Numbered from the stretch's first letter, positions 1 through 7,936 are shown. The stretch: 38,362 bases of DNA from Acinetobacter sp. UBA801 (GCA_002296655.1 DBIN01000009.1:1-38362), one strand, 5' to 3'. Numbers and translations are program-made. Notes: a model not told the origin generated them from the letters alone.

Positions 1-24
1 GTTCGAATCCAGCTACCCCTGCCA
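1..24 (+). tRNA. tRNA-Gln, 3' end only (cut by window edge)
   Basis: These 24 bases are identical to positions 169-192, the T arm, acceptor 3' strand and CCA of the complete tRNA-Gln that follows. They are therefore the 3' part of a second tRNA-Gln copy whose 5' part lies outside the window. The anticodon is not visible, so the Gln identity is inferred from the match. Confidence 0.85.
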
Positions 25-77
25 TTTTCTCGCATTAGACAGAACCCCCAATATTATCGCTATCCTGTTAATTTACC

Positions 78-106
78 TTGACAGAATGCAGTAAAAATAT
101 TAAAGT
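78..106 (+). promoter_or_regulatory. sigma70 promoter for the second tRNA-Gln
   Basis: A perfect -35 box TTGACA (78-83) is followed, after 17 nt, by TAAAGT (101-106), a 4/6 match to the -10 consensus. The predicted start at about 112-114 is just before the tRNA 5' end at 118, so this tRNA does not depend on read-through from the first copy. Seen by eye only. Confidence 0.6.
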
Positions 107-117
107 TCTGCCGCATT

Positions 118-192
118 AGGGGTATCGCCAAGTGGTAAGGCACCGGTTTTTGATATCGGCATCCGTTGGTTCGAATCCAGCTACCCCTGCCA
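118..192 (+). tRNA. tRNA-Gln(TTG)
   Basis: This is a 75-nt cloverleaf. The acceptor stem AGGGGTA pairs with TACCCCT, the anticodon stem 143-147 pairs with 155-159, and the 7-nt loop carries TTG at 150-152. The T arm contains GGTTCGAATCC and CCA is encoded at 190-192. Anticodon UUG reads CAA, and CAG by wobble. The prs start codon lies only 36 nt downstream with no terminator between, so the tRNA and prs may share a transcript. Confidence 0.95.
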
Positions 193-228
193 TCTATTCC
201 TACACACACCAACCGCCAAGGGTGCTTC

Positions 229-1182
229 ATGCCCAATCTTGTCGTTTTTAGTGGAACCGCGCATCCACAATTCGCTCAAAAAGTCGTAAGCCACTTGCAC
301 ATTCCTTTAGGTGCTGCATCAGTTTCTACCTTCTCTGATGGTGAGATTGCTGTAGAGATTACCGAGAATGTCCGTGGTAAAGACGTATTTATCGTACAAC
401 CTACTTGTGCGCCAACCAATGACAACCTCATGGAAATCTTGGTGATGGCTGATGCTTTGCGTCGTGCAAGTGCTGGTCGTATTACTGCCGTTATTCCTTA
501 CTTCGGTTATGCCCGCCAAGACCGTCGTCCTCGTTCTACACGTGTTCCAATTACAGCCAAAGTGGTTGCAGATATGCTAACGACTGTGGGTATTGACCGT
601 GTGGTGATGATTGACTTGCACGCAGACCAAATTCAAGGTTTCTTCGACATCCCTGTAGACAACATTTACGGTACGCCTGCGCTATTGGCTGACCTGCGTC
701 AACAGTCACATGACAACCTCATGGTGGTTTCACCAGACGTTGGTGGTGTGGTTCGTGCACGCGCTGTTGCAAAACAAATGGGTGATATCGATCTTGCAAT
801 TATCGATAAACGTCGTCAAAAAGCGAATGAATCACAAGTGATGCATTTGATTGGTGATGTAAAAGATCGTGACTGTGTCATTGTAGATGACATGGTAGAT
901 ACTGCGGGTACATTATGTAAAGCCGCTGATGCACTGAAAACTTTTGGTGCACGTCGTGTTGTTGCTTATGCAACCCACCCTGTACTTTCAGGCAAAGCAA
1001 TTGAAAACCTGAAAAATTCTGTGATTGATGAACTGGTTGTTACCGACACCATTCCTCTTTCAGAAGAAGCTCAAGCACTTGGTAAAATTCGCCAAGTATC
1101 TGTAGCAAGTATGGTTGCAGAAACAATTCGTCGTATTAACAACGAAGAATCTATTAGCGCAATGTTCGATTCTTATCTATAA
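229..1182 (+). CDS. prs: ribose-phosphate pyrophosphokinase (PRPP synthetase)
   Basis: Prs makes phosphoribosyl pyrophosphate from ribose 5-phosphate and ATP, the precursor for purines, pyrimidines, histidine, tryptophan and NAD. The 317-residue protein has the usual length. It shows the N-terminal family signature ([20 protein letters not shown]), the RQDRR flexible-loop region, [11 protein letters not shown], and the PRPP-binding loop [12 protein letters not shown] near residue 220. I chose ATG 229 because AAGGG lies at 218-222; the open frame extends upstream to 166, but that part lies inside the tRNA. It follows tRNA-Gln closely and ends in a strong terminator. The protein is cytosolic and normally hexameric. 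Confidence 0.97.
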   Translation: MPNLVVFSGTAHPQFAQKVVSHLHIPLGAASVSTFSDGEIAVEITENVRGKDVFIVQPTCAPTNDNLMEILVMADALRRASAGRITAVIPYFGYARQDRRPRSTRVPITAKVVADMLTTVGIDRVVMIDLHADQIQGFFDIPVDNIYGTPALLADLRQQSHDNLMVVSPDVGGVVRARAVAKQMGDIDLAIIDKRRQKANESQVMHLIGDVKDRDCVIVDDMVDTAGTLCKAADALKTFGARRVVAYATHPVLSGKAIENLKNSVIDELVVTDTIPLSEEAQALGKIRQVSVASMVAETIRRINNEESISAMFDSYL

Positions 1183-1199
1183 TGGTGCGCTGAATTTTC

Positions 1200-1227
1200 A
1201 AAGCCCTGCCATTTGGCAGGGTTTTCT
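1200..1227 (+). terminator. intrinsic terminator after prs
   Basis: The stem CCCTGCC (1204-1210) pairs with GGCAGGG (1215-1221) around the loop ATTT, flanked by A and T runs (AAG before, TTTTCT after). It separates prs from rplY. Confidence 0.9.
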
Positions 1228-1283
1228 ATCACTAGATTGGTCGCAGATCTGGTTTATTTAAACTCAAAATAAGGATGTCTATC

Positions 1284-1580
1284 ATGGCAAACTTCGTATT
1301 AAACGCTCAAGCGCGTGAAGCAGCTAATCAAGGGAAAGGTGCGAGCCGCCGCCTTCGTCACGCTGCATTAGTTCCAGCTATCATTTATGGTGGCGACGCT
1401 GAGCCAGTAACAATCACTTTAGAACTTCGTGAGCTTGTAAAAGCATTAGAAAGCAATGCTTTCTTTGAAGAAGTTGTAGAAATCAAAGTAGGTGACAAAG
1501 TTGAAAACGTGAAAATCCAAGCGTTACAACGTCACCCTGCTAAAAACACACCAATGCACGCTGACTTCAAACGCGCATAA
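1284..1580 (+). CDS. rplY: 50S ribosomal protein L25
   Basis: L25 binds 5S rRNA in the large ribosomal subunit. The 98-residue protein is the short, single-domain form (as in E. coli), not the longer CTC form with a second domain. It begins [12 protein letters not shown] and has the L25 core, with GASRRLRH near residue 20, VPAIIYGG, and the C-terminal [12 protein letters not shown]. An in-frame ATG also exists at 1275, but AAGGA at 1271-1275 is spaced properly only for ATG 1284. The gene is followed after 18 nt by pth, and this pair is commonly adjacent to prs in gammaproteobacteria. Confidence 0.95.
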   Translation: MANFVLNAQAREAANQGKGASRRLRHAALVPAIIYGGDAEPVTITLELRELVKALESNAFFEEVVEIKVGDKVENVKIQALQRHPAKNTPMHADFKRA

Positions 1581-1598
1581 GTGTTCGTGGTGTAATTA

Positions 1599-2180
1599 GT
1601 GGCTAATATTTCACTGATTGTTGGTTTGGGTAACCCTGGTAAAGAGTATGCCCAAACCCGCCATAATGCAGGCTTTTGGTTTGTAGAGCGCCTTGCAGAT
1701 CAATATGGCATTACACTAAAAGCCGATCCTAAATTTCATGGGATCAGCGGACGTGGTAATATCGAAGGTCAAGACGTTCGTCTGTTATTACCCACAACCT
1801 TTATGAACCGTTCTGGTCAAAGTGTTGTTCCCTTCGCCAAATTCTATCAAATTGCACCTGAGGCAATGCTGATTGCTCATGATGAACTGGATATGAACCC
1901 AGGGATCATTCGCCTAAAAACTGGCGGTGGTCATGGTGGACATAATGGTTTACGTGACATCGTGCCGCACACAGGTCCAAATTTCCATCGATTACGCATT
2001 GGTATTGGGCATCCGGGTTCAAAAGAACGCGTGTCTGGTCATGTACTGAGCAAAGCACCAAGTAGCGAGCAAACTTTAATGGATGATGCACTTGCACATG
2101 CATTAGGTCGTATCAAGTTACTGGTCAATGGCGAAGTACAACAAGCCATGAATCAAATCAATGCCTATAAACCGAACTGA
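1599..2180 (+). CDS. pth: peptidyl-tRNA hydrolase
   Basis: Pth cleaves the ester bond of peptidyl-tRNAs that drop off ribosomes, recycling tRNA. The 193 residues match the family length. The N-terminal signature VGLGNPGKEY is followed by RHNAGF, with Asn12 and the catalytic His22 (E. coli Asn10/His20). PTTFMNRSG, HDELD and GGGHGGHNGLRD give the remaining substrate-binding and catalytic residues. The start is GTG, with a weak GTGGTG upstream. It lies 18 nt after rplY with no terminator between, so the two are probably cotranscribed. A small stem-loop follows it. Confidence 0.96.
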   Translation: MANISLIVGLGNPGKEYAQTRHNAGFWFVERLADQYGITLKADPKFHGISGRGNIEGQDVRLLLPTTFMNRSGQSVVPFAKFYQIAPEAMLIAHDELDMNPGIIRLKTGGGHGGHNGLRDIVPHTGPNFHRLRIGIGHPGSKERVSGHVLSKAPSSEQTLMDDALAHALGRIKLLVNGEVQQAMNQINAYKPN

Positions 2181-2228
2181 TGAATCCACAATTGTTGAAC
2201 AATCACACTTGCCATGTCGCTATTTTCA

Positions 2229-2250
2229 GAGCAAAATGCGTTTTCTGCTC
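2229..2250 (+). other. short stem-loop between pth and panD
   Basis: GAGC (2229-2232) plus AAAA pairs with TTTT plus GCTC (2247-2250) around the loop TGCG, with a 2-nt bulge (2245-2246). No T-run follows, so it is not a standard terminator. It could protect the pth mRNA 3' end or be without function. Confidence 0.35.
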
Positions 2251-2326
2251 GGAACTGACATCCATTCAGCAGTGTTTGAATTCAACCATAAGATAAAATC
2301 TTAGGTCCACTAAGGAGACGCTCACC

Positions 2327-2707
2327 ATGCTATCTCGTTTATTAAAATGCAAAATCCACCGTGCTTTTGTGACTCATGCAGAACTTCACTACGAAGGTTC
2401 ATGTGCAATTGACGGAACACTCATGGATTTGGCTGGCATTCGTGAATATGAAGAAATCCACGTATGGAACGTGACCAATGGTAAGCGCTTCACAACTTAT
2501 GCAATTCGTGGTGAAGATAACTCCGGCATCATTTCAGTCAATGGTGGTGCTGCACATCAAGCCAATGTAGGCGATATTATTATTATTGCAACCTTTGGTG
2601 ACTTTACTGAAGCAGAAGCCAATGCACACGAACCACGTTTAGTCTATGCAAACCCAGACAATACCGTGAGCCACACTGCAAACTGTATTCCTGTACAAGT
2701 GGCTTAA
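2327..2707 (+). CDS. panD: aspartate 1-decarboxylase (pyruvoyl enzyme)
   Basis: PanD converts L-aspartate to beta-alanine for pantothenate and CoA synthesis. The 126-residue proenzyme cleaves itself between Gly24 and Ser25, and Ser25 becomes the pyruvoyl cofactor; the site is visible as YEGSCAID. The conserved NVTNG (about residues 48-52), TYAIRGE and the NGGAAH motif near residue 73 are all present, so it should be active. AAGGAG at 2312-2317 gives a strong ribosome site for ATG 2327. It stands as a single gene between the pth stem-loop and a good terminator, and no other pan gene is in the window. Confidence 0.97.
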   Translation: MLSRLLKCKIHRAFVTHAELHYEGSCAIDGTLMDLAGIREYEEIHVWNVTNGKRFTTYAIRGEDNSGIISVNGGAAHQANVGDIIIIATFGDFTEAEANAHEPRLVYANPDNTVSHTANCIPVQVA

Positions 2708-2725
2708 GCCATTATTGTACAAAAT

Positions 2726-2755
2726 AAAAAACTCGCAGATTTTGCGAGTTTTTTA
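2726..2755 (+). terminator. terminator after panD (probably bidirectional)
   Basis: ACTCGCA (2731-2737) pairs with TGCGAGT (2743-2749). An A-run lies before it and TTTTTT after it, so it can stop transcription from panD and from the convergent gene at 2809-3297. Confidence 0.9.
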
Positions 2756-2808
2756 TGGCTCAATCAAAGTCTATCTACTCTTTACAGACCCATAACAAGA
2801 ATTACAAA

Positions 2809-3297
2809 TTAGTCATCCTGCAAATTATGCAATAAGCTATGGCTGATGCCATCGGCACGTAAGAATGCAAAGTCATAACTTGCGGTTGCAAGTGCCAACA
2901 CGCGACGCTCAAATTCCTGCCACAAAGGCCGCACTTCTTTGTAGTGAATACCCAAACCACTTTCATCGGTAAAATGTCGATTTTTTTCACAAATTTTCAG
3001 TGCGTGGTATAGCTTACGCCCTTTTGAAGCATCATCACGTAAACGCACACGCTTAGACCGTATAAACCCTTCAACATGACGCAAGTCAGCAAAAGGCAGC
3101 ATAGGCACTAAAATCTGATCGAGCTGTGCATCTAAGCGACGCCAAACGGCAGTGTGTTGTTCAGGCGTATAGCTGTTCCATTGAATCACTTCATGGTTAA
3201 AGCGACGACAACCTCGACAGACAGCATCACCAAACACCGTAGAACAACGACCTGCACACGGGGTTAAAGTGGCAATTTGACGCTCCTTACTCAACAC
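2809..3297 (-). CDS. DUF1289 domain protein (predicted metal/Fe-S binding)
   Basis: The protein has 162 residues. The N-terminal part matches the DUF1289 pattern: PCAGRCSTVFGD followed by VCRGCRRFNHEV, with four cysteines (about residues 14, 18, 27 and 30) in a C-x3-C-x8-C-x2-C spacing that could bind a metal or Fe-S cluster, and the usual Trp a few residues later. The remaining 110 residues are mostly helical and charged, and I do not recognise them. The start is uncertain: GTG 3297, or TTG 3294, which is better spaced from a GGAG. The function of DUF1289 proteins is not established. The gene converges on panD and diverges from trhO. Confidence 0.8.
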   Translation of the reverse strand: MLSKERQIATLTPCAGRCSTVFGDAVCRGCRRFNHEVIQWNSYTPEQHTAVWRRLDAQLDQILVPMLPFADLRHVEGFIRSKRVRLRDDASKGRKLYHALKICEKNRHFTDESGLGIHYKEVRPLWQEFERRVLALATASYDFAFLRADGISHSLLHNLQDD

Positions 3298-3444
3298 AAT
3301 ACTCCAATATTTAACAACACCTGTTGGCTTATCAATCTGAACACATGATTCTTCTTTGAAACGAGTGGCATCATACCCCGTTCTGCTCCATTTTTAAAAT
3401 GCTGTGTTGCCCTTTAAAAAACCATGTTCTGTGCTCGGTTTTCT

Positions 3445-3477
3445 CGCATATTCATACTAAGCAGGTTAGAATATGCG
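3445..3477. promoter_or_regulatory. perfect 9-bp inverted repeat upstream of trhO
   Basis: CGCATATTC (3445-3453) and GAATATGCG (3469-3477) are exact reverse complements separated by 15 nt. The site is 36 nt before the trhO start, in the divergent region between a DUF1289 gene and trhO. It could be an operator for a dimeric regulator or a leader hairpin. No T-run follows. Confidence 0.5.
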
Positions 3478-3513
3478 CCTTAAATTTTTGTCATTCATCT
3501 ATTGGAGTACTCC

Positions 3514-4446
3514 ATGAACGCTACTGTAGAACAGCTTGCACCTGTAGAACAGCCAGCGACCACGACTTGGGTTGTTGCCGCACTTTATCAATTCAAAGAA
3601 GTTGCAGATCCCGCCGATCTTCAACAACGCTTATTAAATTTGGTAAATTCAATCAACCTTTGCGGTACTCTTATTGTGGCAGGTGAAGGCATTAATGGAA
3701 CTGTGGCGGGTGACCGTTCTGCCATTGATCAACTTCACAAATTTCTATTAGATGAAGGCTTTACCGCAATGGAATACAAAGAGTCGCTCAGCTCTGAAAA
3801 ACCATTCCGTAAAATGAAAATTAAACTGAAAAAAGAAATTGTGACTTTGGGCGTAGACGTAAAACCACGTGATTTAGTCGGTCACTACCTAGACCCTAAA
3901 GAATGGAATGAACTGATTGCTCGTGACGATGTCATTCTGATTGATACTCGTAATGACTATGAATACAAAGCAGGAACGTTTAAGGGTGCAATTGACCCGA
4001 AAACCGAAACTTTCCGTGAATTTCCAGAATATGTGAAGCAAAACCTAGAACAGCACAAAGATAAAAAAATTGCGATGTTCTGCACAGGCGGGATTCGCTG
4101 TGAGAAATCGACATCTTTATTACTGCAAGAAGGTTTTACCGAGGTTTATCACTTAAAAGGTGGCGTGCTTAGATACTTAGAAGAAACACCAACCGATGAA
4201 AGCTTATGGGAAGGTGAATGTTTCGTATTTGATGGGCGTACTGCGGTAACTCATGGTATGCAAGAAGGTCAAAACACCAAATGTCATGCTTGCGGTTGGC
4301 CATTACTGCCTGAAGAAGTTGCACTACCAAGCTATGAACACGGTGTATCTTGCGTGTACTGTATTGATAAAACCAGTGAGAAACAAAAAGAAGGTTTCCG
4401 TATGCGCCAATCACAAATTGCCGCAGCTAAACGTAAACGTCTGTAA
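3514..4446 (+). CDS. trhO: tRNA uridine(34) hydroxylase, rhodanese family (YceA/UPF0176)
   Basis: TrhO hydroxylates wobble uridine 34 to 5-hydroxyuridine in an oxygen-dependent reaction, the first step toward cmo5U/mcmo5U in E. coli. The protein has 310 residues. An N-terminal acylphosphatase-like part carries GEGINGTVAG (around residue 55). A central rhodanese domain runs from LIDTRNDYEY to the catalytic loop MFCTGGIRC, with Cys190 as the likely active cysteine. A C-terminal part has two C-x2-C pairs (CHAC, CVYC). ATG 3514 is preceded by GGAG at 3504-3507, so an in-frame TTG at 3502 is not needed. With trmL it is one of two wobble-base modifiers in this window. Confidence 0.95.
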   Translation: MNATVEQLAPVEQPATTTWVVAALYQFKEVADPADLQQRLLNLVNSINLCGTLIVAGEGINGTVAGDRSAIDQLHKFLLDEGFTAMEYKESLSSEKPFRKMKIKLKKEIVTLGVDVKPRDLVGHYLDPKEWNELIARDDVILIDTRNDYEYKAGTFKGAIDPKTETFREFPEYVKQNLEQHKDKKIAMFCTGGIRCEKSTSLLLQEGFTEVYHLKGGVLRYLEETPTDESLWEGECFVFDGRTAVTHGMQEGQNTKCHACGWPLLPEEVALPSYEHGVSCVYCIDKTSEKQKEGFRMRQSQIAAAKRKRL

Positions 4447-4517
4447 TCCATTCAGGCTCATACACATCAACAAGGTCTAATCAAAGCCATATTGATGTTG
4501 TATCAACCGATCATCTT

Positions 4518-4550
4518 AAAAAGTCCTCATCCAGTATGCGGACTTTTTTT
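4518..4550 (+). terminator. terminator after trhO
   Basis: AAAAAGTCC (4518-4526) pairs with GGACTTTTT (4540-4548), followed by more T. The 13-nt loop is long but the T-tract is good. Confidence 0.8.
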
Positions 4551-4782
4551 ATGCCGACTCACGCTTCACGCAAGATTACATAGAACATAAAAATACAACG
4601 CTTGTTTACTAAGCATTGCGTAATATCCCAAGATTGAGTGATAGCATTCAATCAAAACAAGCCACAAAATCCGTGGCTATATTGGTGCAGAAGTTCAGAA
4701 TACACTCAACATCTTCCATGCCCCAAAATTCAAGGATCGTTATGTATTCCTAAATTTATATGCCGCAACCTGGAGTGCCGCT
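4551..4782. other. non-coding stretch before the 95-aa membrane protein gene
   Basis: I see no gene here. One small hairpin, AGCCAC (4660-4665) with GTGGCT (4673-4678), is visible; it lacks a T-run and could be part of a leader. The rest is AT-rich and presumably holds the promoter of the following gene. Confidence 0.4.
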
Positions 4783-5070
4783 ATGTCTAAAACAAAAATT
4801 TCAACTTCAATGCACACACTACGTTTTACACCTGTAAAAGCAGTGGCTGTTGCGCATAGTGCAACAAACCAAGATTGTTTGGAACAAGAATCACATACTT
4901 TTATTGTGGCTTTCGGTGCAATTTTAGGCGGTATTATTGCGGCATTTGTGGGCTACCATCTGCAAGCGCATTTCTTGAATTACGCCCTGCTCTGTGTCAT
5001 CCCTATCCTCGTGGCGTATAGCTTAAGACGTGTATATATCCACACCCTGACCCATGCAGAGCTTGATTAA
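4783..5070 (+). CDS. small two-helix membrane protein, unknown function
   Basis: I do not recognise this 95-residue protein beyond an Acinetobacter-type hypothetical. A polar N terminus of about 38 residues is followed by two hydrophobic stretches: about residues 39-59 (TFIVAFGAILGGIIAAFVG) and 66-81 (NYALLCVIPILVAYSL). A short charged tail follows. There is no signal-peptidase or lipobox pattern, so it is probably an inner-membrane protein. GGAG sits about 8 nt before ATG 4783. It lies 75 nt upstream of the DedA-family gene on the same strand, and the two could share a transcript. Confidence 0.75.
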   Translation: MSKTKISTSMHTLRFTPVKAVAVAHSATNQDCLEQESHTFIVAFGAILGGIIAAFVGYHLQAHFLNYALLCVIPILVAYSLRRVYIHTLTHAELD

Positions 5071-5145
5071 ATCTACATTGCGCAAGACTTTACTGTTTGA
5101 CCAATACTGCTTAGGATTGAAGCACTTTTCCAAAGCACGACTTGC

Positions 5146-5760
5146 ATGAACTTAACTGAATGGATTATTTCGATTATGGAACAATTGGGCTATCTTGGTA
5201 TTGCCCTGTTGATGTTTCTAGATAATGTTTTTCCACCCGTTCCCTCTGAAATTATTATGCCTTCTGCAGGCTACTCTGCATCGCAAGGGCAATTACTGCT
5301 ACTGGGTGTCATTATTGCGGGCTGTATCGGCTCATTGGTTGCGGCGGCACTGTTATATTGGGTGGGTTATCGTTGCAAACATGAAAGTATTTACCACTGG
5401 GTGAGTCGCTACGGTAAATATCTATGGATTAAAGAACAAGATGTCCGAAATTCCTTGCACTGGTTTGAACAATACGGACATCGGATTGTATTTTTTGGGC
5501 GCATGATTCCTGCTATTCGTTCTCTAATCAGTATTCCTGCAGGCATGAGCCACATGCCATTTTGGAAATTTATGTTTTATAGTGGTTTAGGTACAATCAT
5601 TTGGACCACTTTTTTAGCCTGTGTGGGTTATTATTTTGGTGAAAACCAACAATTGATGCAGCAAATTTTCAGTAAGGTCAGTCATGTCATTATTGGATTG
5701 GTCCTCTTGGTCATTGTCATTCTTTTATACCTTAGGCATAAACGTAAAATGCGTGGTTAA
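5146..5760 (+). CDS. DedA family membrane protein (SNARE-associated/VTT domain)
   Basis: DedA proteins are inner-membrane transporters or scramblases. Some members recycle undecaprenyl phosphate or flip phosphatidylethanolamine, and others affect envelope homeostasis and cationic peptide resistance. This 204-residue protein has the family hallmarks: DNVFPPVPSEIIMP near residue 27, a glycine-rich membrane segment, and the conserved FFGRMIPAIRSLISIPAG (around residues 117-134). A long hydrophobic helix and the basic tail RHKRKMRG end it. The start has no clear ribosome site; ATG 5146 fits the family alignment. I cannot say which DedA subfamily it is. Confidence 0.92.
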   Translation: MNLTEWIISIMEQLGYLGIALLMFLDNVFPPVPSEIIMPSAGYSASQGQLLLLGVIIAGCIGSLVAAALLYWVGYRCKHESIYHWVSRYGKYLWIKEQDVRNSLHWFEQYGHRIVFFGRMIPAIRSLISIPAGMSHMPFWKFMFYSGLGTIIWTTFLACVGYYFGENQQLMQQIFSKVSHVIIGLVLLVIVILLYLRHKRKMRG

Positions 5761-5807
5761 TGCTCGCGTTGCTATTCAATTGAATCAATTTTTTGGGGAA
5801 ATCAGAC

Positions 5808-6224
5808 ATGAAACCATATTTATTATTTTTTGCTGCGGTTTACAGTATTGCGCTGGTGTTACTCATTACCGTATTAATTTTTGGTCTAAAATTAGGTGGT
5901 ATAACCCTGCTCCCTGCATTAATTGCCGCAGCATTCATTAGTGCAGGCCATTTTGTCAAAAAAGAACAACGCTTACCGAGCAGTGATGAAAAAATTCAAC
6001 TGGTCTGGGGCTCAAGTGCTGTCGCGATTATTATTGGTAGTTTCTTTGTGTTTTTCTTGGTACTCATGAACCCAAATGCAGAAGAAATTTTAAAAGCAGC
6101 AGATAAAGCAGGATTGGCTTTGGCTGCCGTGATCATGCTGTGCCTGATTGCCATTCATGGTGCTGTATTTCATATTGCTTACAACTGGTACGCAAACCGT
6201 TACTACCATAAGAAATTCTTATAA
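5808..6224 (+). CDS. ABZJ_00895-like four-helix membrane protein
   Basis: The 138-residue protein resembles the family named ABZJ_00895 in Acinetobacter (recognised from memory, not searched). It has four hydrophobic segments: residues about 4-26, 30-48, 64-88 and 103-125. A short polar loop (KKEQRLPSSDE) sits between the second and third, and the tail is Tyr/Lys-rich. Its function is unknown. ATG 5808 follows GGGGAA at about 5795-5800, a good ribosome site. It starts 47 nt after the DedA gene in the same direction, so cotranscription is likely. Confidence 0.8.
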   Translation: MKPYLLFFAAVYSIALVLLITVLIFGLKLGGITLLPALIAAAFISAGHFVKKEQRLPSSDEKIQLVWGSSAVAIIIGSFFVFFLVLMNPNAEEILKAADKAGLALAAVIMLCLIAIHGAVFHIAYNWYANRYYHKKFL

Positions 6225-6446
6225 AATTTTACTGAATTGTTGTATTAGACACCCAAAACCAACAGCACACACCTAAAAACTACAACTACGCGCAGCATCA
6301 TACATAAACTTACTTCAGACATGCGCTGTAACTGAAACACCTTGTGAATGGGGTATAAGGCTACATTTTCATCGCCTAAGCTTAGTTCATTCATAGCGAT
6401 TATGAAAACACAGCAATAACTCATACAACGAGAAAAGGTGATTCGC

Positions 6447-6989
6447 ATGTCAGATTTTAAACGCAATGAACAGATTGACCGTGATGTGGTTAAAAATTTA
6501 TCCAAAGAAGAACGTGATCGTTTAAATGCCGACCCGATTACAGGTGAGCCGGGTGCCCACCCTGTTGGTACAGGTCTAGGCGCAGTTGGTGGAGCTGCAA
6601 CAGGAGCAACTGTTGGTGCATTAGGCGGCCCTGTAGGTGCTGTTGTTGGCGGTGCTGTAGGTGCCGTTGTTGGTGGATTGGCTGGTAAAGGCGCTGCAGA
6701 AGTAGTAAACCCTACCGAAGAAGAAGCGTACTGGCGTGCCAATAGTCTCAATACTGTCTATTATGCAGAAACACGCAGTCATTACCCAGATTTAGAATAT
6801 GACCGTGACTACCAAAATGCCTACCGTGTTGGTTATGAAAACCGCCCACATTATGATGCACATACCCGCTTTGAAGATGTCGAACCCGATTTAAAAAGCA
6901 AATGGGAACAAATTAAAGGCAGTTCTCGTTTAACTTGGGAACAAGCAAAATTTGCGGTAAAAGATGCCTGGGATCGTGCTACACGCTAA
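6447..6989 (+). CDS. glycine-zipper protein with CsbD-like tail
   Basis: The 180-residue protein has three parts. Residues 1-40 are charged and hydrophilic. Residues about 41-85 form a Gly/Ala/Val-rich stretch with repeated GxxxG-type spacing (for example GGPVGAVVGGAVGAVVGG), typical of glycine-zipper segments that insert into or pack against membranes. Residues about 95-180 are Tyr/Arg-rich and end in DLKSKWEQIKG and TWEQAKFAVKDAWDRATR, which recall CsbD-type stress-protein repeats. No signal peptide is evident. The gene stands alone with AAAAGG before ATG 6447 and a strong terminator after it. A stress-induced envelope role is my guess from the architecture. Confidence 0.78.
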   Translation: MSDFKRNEQIDRDVVKNLSKEERDRLNADPITGEPGAHPVGTGLGAVGGAATGATVGALGGPVGAVVGGAVGAVVGGLAGKGAAEVVNPTEEEAYWRANSLNTVYYAETRSHYPDLEYDRDYQNAYRVGYENRPHYDAHTRFEDVEPDLKSKWEQIKGSSRLTWEQAKFAVKDAWDRATR

Positions 6990-7045
6990 TTGGCGTAGTT
7001 CAACTAAGTTGAAACATACATCATTGATGTATTCATCCTAGCCAC

Positions 7046-7075
7046 AAAAAAGCACTGCATTTAGCAGTGCTTTTT
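7046..7075 (+). terminator. terminator, probably bidirectional, after the glycine-zipper gene
   Basis: AAAAAGCACTGC (7047-7058) pairs with GCAGTGCTTTTT (7064-7075) around a 5-nt loop. A and T runs on both sides suit termination from both convergent genes. Confidence 0.92.
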
Positions 7076-7133
7076 AAGCTATTCACGCTTTCAAATATAC
7101 ACAAACATGAATCTAACCAATAGATTCGGCAGC

Positions 7134-7658
7134 TTATTTAGGTGTGTGATACATCAAATACAATTCATTCAGATTTTCTGGAATTTCTTCTGCAATCTCG
7201 TCCATTAACTGACCATTGCGACGGAAAGACTCCATTTGCGGGTCTTCTTCATCAATGCCACTAAACACCATCATTGGCAAAGTTAAATCAACCAATTGTT
7301 CTTCAAATTCAGGGGTGAACCACGCTTCTTCGTTCAAGAACATCGCATCTACAAAACCAACACTCCAGTCACCTAAGCTAGAATCAACTTCCGCTTCTTC
7401 AATTTCAAATGGAAATTCAATGCCTTCTTCATTGGCTAAACTTTGGCGAATACTTTCTAGCCATGCCTTAATTTGCGCGATAATTTCGGCAGGTACTTTG
7501 TTTTGATTGCCTTCAAATAATTCATTTAACCATGGGTCAAATTGAGGTCCAACTGCAATGGCACACAAGAAACCATGTGTTGCAGCGAAGTCTAGACCAT
7601 ATTCGTTTTGGTCACCATCTAGATATTCACTTAACAGGTCTAAATCTAAAGCAGTCAT
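7134..7658 (-). CDS. UPF0149/YecA-like protein
   Basis: The 174-residue, strongly acidic protein has the UPF0149 (YecA/YgfB-like) pattern: THGFLCAIAVGP near residue 28, PWLNELFEG, DWSVGFVDAM near residue 98, then an acidic helical C-terminal part. It lacks the C-terminal SEC-C zinc motif of true YecA. The role of these proteins is poorly known; YgfB in Pseudomonas is a regulator of antibiotic tolerance genes. It lies 68 nt downstream of the PA3496-like gene on the same strand, so the two may be one unit. Confidence 0.85.
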   Translation of the reverse strand: MTALDLDLLSEYLDGDQNEYGLDFAATHGFLCAIAVGPQFDPWLNELFEGNQNKVPAEIIAQIKAWLESIRQSLANEEGIEFPFEIEEAEVDSSLGDWSVGFVDAMFLNEEAWFTPEFEEQLVDLTLPMMVFSGIDEEDPQMESFRRNGQLMDEIAEEIPENLNELYLMYHTPK

Positions 7659-7726
7659 TTCAAATCCATAGGTGTCAATTTAGGGATGTAGCATAGCATT
7701 TTCAGCGGGTGATGCAGAACCTGATT

Positions 7727-7936
7727 TTAGTCGTCTTCGTCGTCAAAATCGTCGTCATCGTCAAAATCATAATCAAAATCTTTGAGCTCACGTTCCAAAC
7801 GACGTTGTGCGAGTAAATCATCAATCAAACGGCGCTTTTCTAAAGATTCTTTCGCGCTTATTTTGTTTGATGCCTCATCGAAATTAACATCATCATCACC
7901 GTAGTTATCATCTAGTTCAAAATCTGTAGAAGACAC
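7727..7936 (-). CDS. PA3496 family acidic small protein
   Basis: The protein has 69 residues. A short acidic N terminus (DFELDDNYGDDD) leads into a basic helical core (SLEKRRLIDDLLAQRRLERE) and then a tail almost entirely of Asp, Glu and Phe (DFDDDDDFDDEDD). This order matches the family called PA3496, described as putative envelope integrity proteins, which I recognise from memory. The start is GTG 7936. No signal peptide is present. A polyacidic tail next to an Arg/Lys helix suggests it binds a basic partner or nucleic-acid-binding protein, but nothing in the sequence shows which. Confidence 0.75.
   Translation of the reverse strand: MSSTDFELDDNYGDDDVNFDEASNKISAKESLEKRRLIDDLLAQRRLERELKDFDYDFDDDDDFDDEDD

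Noticed and set aside
166..228. N-terminal extension of prs into the tRNA
   Set aside because: The extra frame lies inside the tRNA-Gln T arm and 3' end; ATG 229 has the ribosome site and the family N terminus.
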